Assembly (NCBI GenBank): GCA_963814905.1
Contig: CAWFEM010000011.1
Coordinates: 124,001 to 188,000, forward strand
Direction: 5' to 3'
Source of the DNA: DASWJZ01 sp963814905
Lineage (GTDB): Bacteria; Pseudomonadota; Alphaproteobacteria; Rhizobiales; Afifellaceae
DNA: 64,000 nucleotides
Positions 33,214 to 39,700 of the stretch are shown piece after piece. The translations under genes were made by a program, and so were the position numbers. The notes beneath the pieces were generated by a model. That model did not search any database and was not told the origin of the DNA. It saw nothing but the letters and a program-made list of their open reading frames with translations. Within the stretch, counting starts at the first letter, position 1; each line of letters opens with the position of its first letter.

Positions 33214-33903
33214 TCAGTCCTCCCACGCCTCCGACAGGTCGCCCTGCGTCGGCTCGAAGAAGGCCGCGACGCGCCAGAAGCTTCGGCGGTGCAGCCGGCA
33301 GGGGCCGAGCTCGGTCAACGCCTCCTGGTGCGCCTTGGTCGAATAGCCCTTGTGCGAAGCGAGGCCGTAGCCTTCGAAGCGCGCGTCGCATCGCGCCATC
33401 AACCGGTCGCGGATGACCTTGGCGACGATCGAGGCGGCGGCGATCGAGACGCAGGTCGCGTCGCCGCCGATCAGCGGGCGAGCCTCGCACGGCATGTTCT
33501 GCGGCACGACATTGCCGTCGACGAGCGCGGCGTCCACAGGCTCGGAGAGGCCGTGCACCGCACGGCGCATCGCGATCAGCGTCGCCTGCAAGATGTTCAC
33601 GCGGTCGATCGCCGCGACGGAGCCGAAGGCGACGGAGATTTCCGCGCGCTTGCAGATAGCGTCGAAGAGCGCCTCGCGCTTCTCCGCGGTCAGCAGCTTG
33701 GAATCGGCGAGACCTTTCGGGATCTTCTTCGGGTCGAGCACGACGGCCGCTGCGACCACGGGCCCAGCGAGCGGCCCGCGCCCCGCTTCGTCGATCCCCG
33801 CCACGCGGACGAAGCCCTCGCGGAAGAGCTTCCGCTCGGCGCGGAACGACGGGCGGACGGCGAGGGGCCGTTCTCTCGGCTCGACGGATTCGGCAAGCGC
33901 CAT
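33214..33903 (-). CDS. rnhB: Ribonuclease HII
   Basis: Endonuclease that removes single ribonucleotides from DNA and degrades RNA-DNA hybrids. Motif I VAGIDEAGRGPLAGPV has catalytic Asp38 and Glu39. The further acidic residues are in AALVDGN and the ASIVAKV segment with the conserved lysine. At 229 residues it has a 30-residue N-terminal extension before motif I, common in Rhizobiales. It complements RNase HI at 4.4 kb. It is flanked on both sides by family A repeats. Confidence 0.95.
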   Translation of the reverse strand: MALAESVEPRERPLAVRPSFRAERKLFREGFVRVAGIDEAGRGPLAGPVVAAAVVLDPKKIPKGLADSKLLTAEKREALFDAICKRAEISVAFGSVAAIDRVNILQATLIAMRRAVHGLSEPVDAALVDGNVVPQNMPCEARPLIGGDATCVSIAAASIVAKVIRDRLMARCDARFEGYGLASHKGYSTKAHQEALTELGPCRLHRRSFWRVAAFFEPTQGDLSEAWED

Positions 33904-33988
33904 GACTCCGGATAGGCCGAGGTGCGGGGGCAGGCAAGCGCGGTGTCGACGAAGTCACAGGCGGGTGGCCGCCTCACCATCAAACATT

Positions 33989-34089
33989 GTCGTCATTGCC
34001 GGGCTCGACCCGGCAATCCATTCCGCAACAGTCGCAACGGGCTTCAGCGCAACGGAATGGATGCCCGGATCAAGTCCGGGCATGACGAC
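33989..34089. repeat. Dispersed inverted repeat, family A, copy 3
   Basis: Starts GTCGTCATTGCCGGGCTCGA and ends CGGGCATGACGAC, almost the same as copy 1 at 6930-7029 (including the GGAATGG-TGCCCGGATCAAG stretch). It lies between the radical SAM gene and rnhB, both on the minus strand. Only 790 bases separate it from copy 2, so rnhB is bracketed by two copies. Confidence 0.9.
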
Positions 34090-34106
34090 ACTGGAAAGAA
34101 GCCGCG

Positions 34107-35294
34107 CTACACCAGCGCCAGCTTCAACTGCCCGCCCAGCGGCACAGGCGGCTCGAAAAGATCGGCGCGGAGCTTCCGCCGCTCCACGTTGAGCCCGATC
34201 CGCTTCGTCGCGAGCTCGAAGCGGCGGCCGATCATCCACGCATAGGGTCCGCGTCCGCGCTGGCGCACGCCCCACTCCGATTCGTAGTCCTTGCCGCCGC
34301 GCATTTGCTGCATCACCGACATGACGTGCTCATAGCGGTCGGGATAGTTGGCGGTCAGCCATTCGCGGAAGACCGGCGCGACCTCGAGCGGCAGGCGCAG
34401 GAGCACGTAGCCCGCCTCGCGTGCGCCGGCCTCGTAGCCGGCTTCGAGCAGCCGCTCCAGCTCCATGTCGTTCAAGGCCGGCACGATCGGCGCCGTCATC
34501 ACGGTGACCGGAATGCCGGCTTCGGCGAGCTTCTGCATCGTCTCAAGGCGCTTGGCCGGAGTCGCGGCGCGCGGCTCCATGGCGCGCGCGAGCTTGCGGT
34601 CGAGCGTCGTCAGCGACAGCGCCACCTTGGCGAGACCGCGCGCCGCCATGGGCGCGAGGATGTCGATGTCGCGCGCGACCAGCGCCGACTTGGTGACGAT
34701 GCCGACCGGATGGTTCGCCTTCGCGAGCACTTCCAGGATCTGCCGCATCACCCGCCACTCGCGCTCGATCGGCTGATAGGGATCGGTATTGGTGCCGATC
34801 GCGATCGTGCGCGGCTCGTAGCCGGGGGCGGCAAGCTCCTTTTCCAGGAGCTTCGCCGCATCGGGCTTCACGAAGAGCTTGGTCTCGAAATCGAGTCCCG
34901 GCGACAGCCCCATATTGGCGTGCGTCGGCCGCGCGAAGCAGTAGGCGCAGCCGTGCTCGCAGCCGCGATAGGGGTTGATGGAACGGTCGAAGGAGATGTC
35001 GGGCGACTGGTTGCGGGTGATGATCCTGCGGGCGCGCTCGACCTGCACCTCGGTCCTGAGCGCCGGCAACTCCTCAAGCGTGCCCCAATCGTCGTCGAAC
35101 GCCTCGAGCGACTTCGATTCGTAGCGTCCGGAAACGTTGGTCTGCGCCCCGCGTCCGCGCCGTCTTTCGGCCAGGATGTCCGATTCGGAAGGACCCGCGG
35201 GCCGACGCCCGCGGAAGCGGACGCCGGCCTTAGGGACGGGGTCGGGGAGACCACGTTGCGCAATATTGGGCCGCTGCTCGGCGTGATTCAACAT
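34107..35294 (-). CDS. PA0069 family radical SAM protein (spore-photolyase-like)
   Basis: A 395-residue radical SAM protein of the PA0069 family, distantly related to spore photoproduct lyase, which repairs UV lesions. The 4Fe-4S motif is Cys112-x3-Cys116-x2-Cys119 in RGCEHGCAYCFARP. IGTNTDPYQPIE and the later VTKSALVARDIDIL belong to the TIM-barrel core. No activity is established for the family. I start it at ATG 35294: a LexA box and the promoter lie at 35302-35334, inside the longer frame that would begin with a TTG at 35336. The mRNA may be nearly leaderless. Confidence 0.88.
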   Translation of the reverse strand: MLNHAEQRPNIAQRGLPDPVPKAGVRFRGRRPAGPSESDILAERRRGRGAQTNVSGRYESKSLEAFDDDWGTLEELPALRTEVQVERARRIITRNQSPDISFDRSINPYRGCEHGCAYCFARPTHANMGLSPGLDFETKLFVKPDAAKLLEKELAAPGYEPRTIAIGTNTDPYQPIEREWRVMRQILEVLAKANHPVGIVTKSALVARDIDILAPMAARGLAKVALSLTTLDRKLARAMEPRAATPAKRLETMQKLAEAGIPVTVMTAPIVPALNDMELERLLEAGYEAGAREAGYVLLRLPLEVAPVFREWLTANYPDRYEHVMSVMQQMRGGKDYESEWGVRQRGRGPYAWMIGRRFELATKRIGLNVERRKLRADLFEPPVPLGGQLKLALV

Positions 35295-35319
35295 GGCCCT
35301 ATAACTAGCGCTTGGCCGT

Positions 35320-35334
35320 GAACGTTGCAAGAAC
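35320..35334 (-). promoter_or_regulatory. LexA (SOS) box upstream of the radical SAM gene
   Basis: GAACGTTGCAAGAAC, a perfect GAAC-N7-GAAC direct repeat (GTTC-N7-GTTC on the gene's strand), which is the LexA site of alphaproteobacteria. On the minus strand it covers a TTGCAA -35 hexamer (35330-35325), 17 bases before TAGTTA (35307-35302). The ATG follows at 35294. LexA binding there would block RNA polymerase, so the radical SAM gene is predicted to be induced by DNA damage. Confidence 0.8.
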
Positions 35335-35693
35335 AAAAAGGAATATATTCCAGAACATCGTGCATTTTTCGGCGAGCATGACGCTTTGATCTCAGCGGCG
35401 GCTGATCGTGAATCCGGCGCTGGCGGAAGGGCTTACGACCACCCGCCGTCGCCCGTCCGGGATGCCGGCTTGGCCCCTTCCGCCGAAAGCCCGGAACTGC
35501 GTTGCCAGCGCGGTTGCGTGGCCGATCGACCTGACGGAAAGCGTGTGGCGAATCGTCTTGGCGCGAAGCAGCAGGCGCTGGGGGCAGGGGGTGCAGGGGC
35601 CGGGTGGGCCGTCTCCTCAAGCGCGGTCAAGAAGCGGGGGCGCGGCATCCTTTCCATGACAAGGCACGCGTCGCTTTGATATGGCATCGCACC
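35335..35693. other. Intergenic stretch without a supported gene
   Basis: About 360 bases between the radical SAM promoter and the family B repeat before glyS. It contains the 12-base palindrome GGAATATATTCC at 35340-35351, close to the LexA box. A frame of 83 codons on the plus strand (35408-35659, GTG start) has only moderate third-position GC and no domain I recognise, and frames on the other strand are no better. If real, it could share the LexA box divergently. I leave it uncalled. Confidence 0.5.
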
Positions 35694-35796
35694 AGAGCCT
35701 TCCATCCTGATTGAATCAGATTGGAGGCTCTATCCGATTGTTCGAGCATGATCTTTTCCGAAAACCGGTGCCCACTTTTCGGGATCATGCTTTAGA
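35694..35796. repeat. Dispersed inverted repeat, family B, copy 3
   Basis: Contains ATTGAATCAGATTGGAG, then the core GAGCATGATCTTTTCCGAAA / TTTTCGGGATCATGC and ends TTTAGAGG. It is the closest match to copy 1 at 14621-14716. It ends directly at the glyS ribosome site (GAGGTG), so the glyS leader RNA would carry this hairpin just before the start codon. Confidence 0.88.
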
Positions 35797-35803
35797 GGTG
35801 CCG

Positions 35804-38058
35804 ATGCCCGATCTTCTGCTTGAGCTTTTCTCCGAGGAAATCCCCGCCCGCATGCAGCGGCAGGCGGCTGAGGATCTGCGCCGTCTCGTCACCGACGGGC
35901 TGGTGGAAGCCGGGCTCACCTACGAGGGCGCCAAGGCCTTCGCCACGCCGCGGCGCCTGGCGCTGACCGTGCACGGCCTGACGGCGCGCTCCCCCGACAT
36001 GCGCGAGGAGCGTAAAGGTCCGCGCGTCGGCGCGCCGGAGAAAGCCATCGAGGGCTTTCTGCGCGGCGCCGGGCTTGTTTCGGTGCACGAGGCGAAGATC
36101 GAGAAGGACCCGAAAAAGGGCGACTTTTACGTCGCCGCCGTGGTCCGCCCGGGACGCGCCGCGGAGACCATCATCGCCGACGTTGTGCCGGCCGCGATCC
36201 GCGCTTTCCCGTGGCCGAAATCGATGCGCTGGGGCGCGCGCTCGGCGCCAACGGATTCGCCCTTCGCCGACGCGCACGCGGAGGGCGCGTCGAGCTTGCG
36301 ATGGGTGCGGCCGCTCCGCTCCATCCTCTGCACCTTCGGGCCGGAGACGGAGGAGCCGATCGTGGTCGATTTCGACGTCGACGGCGTCGCGGCGGGGAAC
36401 GTCACCTACGGCCACCGCTTCATGGCGGGCGATGCGCCGATCAAGGTGCGCCGCTTCGACGACTACGAGCCTGCGCTCAACGCCGCCAAGGTCGTGCTCG
36501 ATGCGGAGCGGCGCAAGGCAACCATCGAGGCGGAGGCGAAGCACCTCGCCTTCGCGCAAGGGCTGGAGGTTGTGGAGGACCCCGGCCTCGTGGAGGAAGT
36601 CGCCGGGCTGGTGGAATGGCCGGTCGTGCTGATGGGATCGTTCGACGAGGCGTTCCTTGAGATTCCCGACGAGGTGATCCGCCTCACCATCCGCCAAAAC
36701 CAGAAATGCTTCGTGCTCGCCGACCCGAAGACCGGCGCGCTCACCAATCGCTTCCTCCTGACCGCCAACATCGAGGCGAAGGACGGCGGCAAGGAGATCG
36801 TCGCCGGCAATGAGCGGGTGATCGCGGCGCGGCTTTCCGATGCGCGCTTCTTCTGGGAGCAGGATTTGAAGGTGCGGCTCGAGAAGCACGGCGAGAAGCT
36901 TCAGAGGATCACCTTCCACGAGAAGCTCGGCACGCAATGGGAGCGCGTGGAGCGCATCGCGCGGCTGGCGCGCGAATTGGCGCCGCTCGTGGGTGCGAAC
37001 CCCGACGACGCGGAGCGCGCGGCGCGGCTCGCCAAGGCCGACCTGACGACGGAGATGGTCGGCGAGTTCCCCGAGCTGCAGGGCGTGATGGGGCGCTATT
37101 ACGCGCTGGCGCAGGGCGAGAAGACTGAGGTCGCCGATGCGATCCGCGATCACTACAAGCCGCAGGGACCGAACGACATCGTGCCGAGCGAGCCGGTGTC
37201 AATCGCCGTGGCGCTTGCCGACAAGCTCGACACGCTGGTGGGCTTCTGGGCGATCGACGAGAAGCCGACGGGGAGCGAAGGACCCATATGCGCTAAGAAG
37301 GGCGGCGCTGGGGGTGATCCGACTTGGTGCTGGAGAACAAGCTCGAACTGCGACCTGACTCGGGTTCACATCGACCGCGCATTTGGATCGAGGACTTCAC
37401 ACACGATCTCAGCGGACTTCGAGGTCGAGAATCGCTTGCGATGGTTGATCTCGCTTCAGGTTCTTTGAGAGACTCGACTATCAGGATGTTGCTGCGTGCA
37501 GCGAGAGGTTGCATTCGATGGCACGATCTCCTCGCCTTCTTCGTCGACCGCCTCAAAGTCCATCTCGCGACACCGGTGCGCGGCACGATCTGATCGACGC
37601 CGGTCTTCGCGCTGCCCGGCCAGGACGATCTCCTGATGATCGTCCGCCGCGTCGAGGCGCTCGGGAAATTCCTCGATAGCGACGACGGCGCGAACCTGCT
37701 CGTCGGCTATCGCCGTGCCGCCAACATTCTCCGCGCCGAGGAGAAGAAGGACGGCGAGGGGGCCTTCGACGGCCCGCCCGATCATCATCTGATCGAGACC
37801 AAGGGCGAGCCGGAAGAGAAGGCGCTCTTCCACGTCATGCAGGCGGCGGAGGGGCACGCCCGCGACCATGTCGAGCGCGAGGATTTCGAGGGCGCCATGC
37901 GCGCGCTCGCCGAGCTCCGCCCCGCGGTCGACGCGTTCTTCGACAAGGTCACCGTCAACACCGAGGATGCGGACCTTCGCGCCAACCGCCTGAAGCTCCT
38001 CAACATGCTCCGCCGCGCCACGCTGACGGTCGCCGACTTCTCGCGGATCGAAGGGTAG
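35804..38058 (+). pseudogene. glyS: Glycyl-tRNA synthetase beta subunit, interrupted by several indels
   Basis: The beta subunit of the tetrameric bacterial glycyl-tRNA synthetase. The first 490 codons are intact: PDLLLELFSEEIPARM at the start, FATPRRLAL, RTIRQNQKCF-like LTIRQNQKCF, RFFWEQD-like ARFFWEQDLK, and LADKLDTLVGFWAI. After EKPTGS four frame changes follow: an extra base near 37277, another near 37326, a missing base near 37565 and an extra base near 37602. The pieces still read KDPYALRRAALGVIRL, LLAFFVDRLKVHL, RDTGARHDLIDA and VFALPGQDDLLMIVRR, and the C-terminal anticodon-binding part (to 38058) is intact. The alpha subunit gene glyQ is not upstream. Since this enzyme is normally essential, sequence error or another gene copy must be considered. 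Confidence 0.9.
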
Positions 38059-38089
38059 GGGGAGGGGCCATCCTCAAACTACCAGAACT

Positions 38090-38190
38090 GTCGTCATGCC
38101 CGGGCTCGACCCGGGCATCCATTTGTCACGTTCGTGCTTGGGGCTTCGGTTACGGAATGGATTGCCGGATCAAGTCCGGCAATGACGACA
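38090..38190. repeat. Dispersed inverted repeat, family A, copy 4 (arms exchanged)
   Basis: Starts GTCGTCATGCCCGGGCTCGA and ends CAAGTCCGGCAATGACGAC. Compared with the other copies, the CATGCCCGGG type arm is on the left and the GCCGG-CAATGACGAC type on the right, so it is the same element in the opposite orientation. It lies in the convergent gap between glyS and the SleB-type gene. Confidence 0.88.
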
Positions 38191-38223
38191 ACGATTGTCG
38201 ATGCGCCCCCGACTGCTGTCCCC

Positions 38224-38253
38224 AAAGAAAAAGCGCGCCCGAAGGCGCGCTTT
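38224..38253 (-). terminator. Rho-independent terminator of the SleB-type gene
   Basis: On the minus strand, AAAGCGCGCC-TTCG-GGCGCGCTTT is a perfect 10-base stem with a UUCG tetraloop, followed by TTCTTTGGG, so the transcript would end in a run of U. It begins 27 bases after the stop codon at 38280. This is the clearest intrinsic terminator in the window. Confidence 0.88.
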
Positions 38254-38279
38254 GATCCGTCAGGAGCAGACGGGGGAAA

Positions 38280-39422
38280 TCAGGACCAGCCGCCCTTTCG
38301 GGTGCGGTAGAAGATGTGCTGACCGAGGCGGTCCTTCTGGATCATCTTGTGACCCCAGCGCGGGTCCACATAGCCGGCATGATAGTGGGTGGAGTCGCCC
38401 ACCTCGTCGATCCACAGCTTGCCGGCGGTGACGTCCGCGGCGATCTGCTGGGCTTTCTTCCACGGTCCCTGCTCGGTGATCTTCTCCGGGCGGCCGTCGC
38501 AGGCGAAGGAGAACTGGCAGCCGTGCCGCCGCGTCTCGTTCTGGAAGACGACGCCGCAGATCGTGTCCGGATAAGCGGGATTGCGTACGCGGTTCAGGAT
38601 GACCTGTGCAACGGCGGCCTGGCCCGTCTGGCTTTCGCCGCGTGCTTCGAAATAGATGCCCTCCGCCAGGCAGCGCTGCTGCTTGGTCTGATGCACGCTC
38701 GCCGGAAGCGGGTTCGTGACCCAGGGATGCTGACCGGGGGCGAACTGGCCGAGCGCGCGGCCGTCGAGCCAATCGAGGACGAGTTCAGGGTCGGGGCGCG
38801 GGCGGGGTCGGCGCAGGTCGCGCTGATCGAGGTCGTCGTCGGGCACAGCGTCGACGATCCGCGGATTGGCGAGAACCGCCTCGAACGGCGCTTCGATGTC
38901 GCGCGTCGGCGCCGCATAGGCGAGCACGGCGGAATTCGCTTCCACCGCGCCGTCGCGGGTGATCCTGAAGACGCCGCCGCTCTTCGGATCGGGCTTGGCG
39001 ATCGGAATGCGCGCCGCCATGCGCACCCTTGAAGCGTGCGGCGTCACCGTGAAGGTCGAATAGGCCACGTCGCCCGCGTGATGCGTGCTGAAGCGGAGCG
39101 CCGGAAGTGTGGAATCGTGCGGCGCGGTCAAAAGCGCCAGGTCGGCGATCCGGCCGGCCGGCGGCAAATCTTCCACGCTCGAATAGAGACGGGGCCGCGC
39201 CGGGGTCACAGGGGTGATCCTGATCGTGTCGGCGCTTTCGCCGAGGGTCCCGCGGCTGTCGGAAATGGAAACGGGATCCGCCGCAGGCGACACGGAGGCG
39301 GCCGCCCGGTCGGGTGAAAGGCTACTTACCACGCCCGGCAGTGCAGTCGCGATGGCTGCTATCGATATGCTGGTTGCGGCGGCGAATTTCAGGACGCTTA
39401 CGCGAGACGTCGCATGATACAC
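38280..39422 (-). CDS. SleB-type cell wall hydrolase
   Basis: An envelope peptidoglycan hydrolase (lytic transglycosylase type Hydrolase_2). A short basic start and hydrophobic segment (about residues 9-32) act as signal or anchor. A long low-complexity linker follows, then the SleB domain in the last 130 residues, with catalytic glutamate in GIYFEARGES, the AVAQVILNRV helix and THYHAGYVDPRW. I start it at GTG 39422, which has GGAGGGG nine bases upstream; the frame continues to an ATG at 39575, but that would put 51 unlike residues before the anchor. Length 380 residues. Likely role in cell-wall growth or division. Confidence 0.88.
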   Translation of the reverse strand: MYHATSRVSVLKFAAATSISIAAIATALPGVVSSLSPDRAAASVSPAADPVSISDSRGTLGESADTIRITPVTPARPRLYSSVEDLPPAGRIADLALLTAPHDSTLPALRFSTHHAGDVAYSTFTVTPHASRVRMAARIPIAKPDPKSGGVFRITRDGAVEANSAVLAYAAPTRDIEAPFEAVLANPRIVDAVPDDDLDQRDLRRPRPRPDPELVLDWLDGRALGQFAPGQHPWVTNPLPASVHQTKQQRCLAEGIYFEARGESQTGQAAVAQVILNRVRNPAYPDTICGVVFQNETRRHGCQFSFACDGRPEKITEQGPWKKAQQIAADVTAGKLWIDEVGDSTHYHAGYVDPRWGHKMIQKDRLGQHIFYRTRKGGWS

Positions 39423-39515
39423 AGCGCAGATACCCCTCCGACCCCACGGAGCCTGTTGCGCGCTTGCAACAGACGACCGCTGCTTTTTCACAAGCCCATT
39501 AAAACCGAGTTGAGG

Positions 39516-39536
39516 TTTATACGCGGTTAACCGCGT
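39516..39536 (-). promoter_or_regulatory. Palindrome and CtrA-like site upstream of the SleB-type gene
   Basis: ACGCGGTTAACCGCGT (39521-39536) is a perfect 16-base palindrome about 100 bases before the GTG start. Read on the minus strand, TTAA (39530-39527), seven bases, then TAAA (39519-39516) is one mismatch from the CtrA box TTAA-N7-TTAA. CtrA control of a cell-wall hydrolase would be sensible, but one near match is weak evidence; the palindrome alone may be an operator. Confidence 0.4.
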
Positions 39537-39666
39537 CGTGCCCCCCGAGATCCGCGGCCCGCCGAGTGCGGGCATAAGATTTCTCTAGCCTTAATCAGGC
39601 GATAATGGGGCGCCCAGCAATACGCAGGGGTAACCTTTATCGGGGGCTCGTGGAGGCCGCGACGCG

Positions 39667-39700
39667 GTCTGATTACGCAGTCTGATTACGCAGTCTGATT
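39667..39700. repeat. 13-base tandem repeat across the ppdK stop codon
   Basis: GTCTGATTACGCA occurs twice in full (39667-39679, 39680-39692) and then partly (GTCTGATT). On the minus strand this duplicates the last codons, AATCAGACTGCGTAA, including the TAA stop at 39688-39686. It looks like a recent slippage duplication; the protein end is not altered because the first stop is used. Confidence 0.85.

Noticed and set aside
35408..35659. 83-codon frame before glyS
   Set aside because: Moderate third-position GC and no family match; competing frames look equally open, so I do not call it a gene.
37270..37610. Intron or small mobile element within glyS
   Set aside because: No intron core, terminal repeats or target duplication is visible; the changes are single-base indels around readable GlyS pieces.
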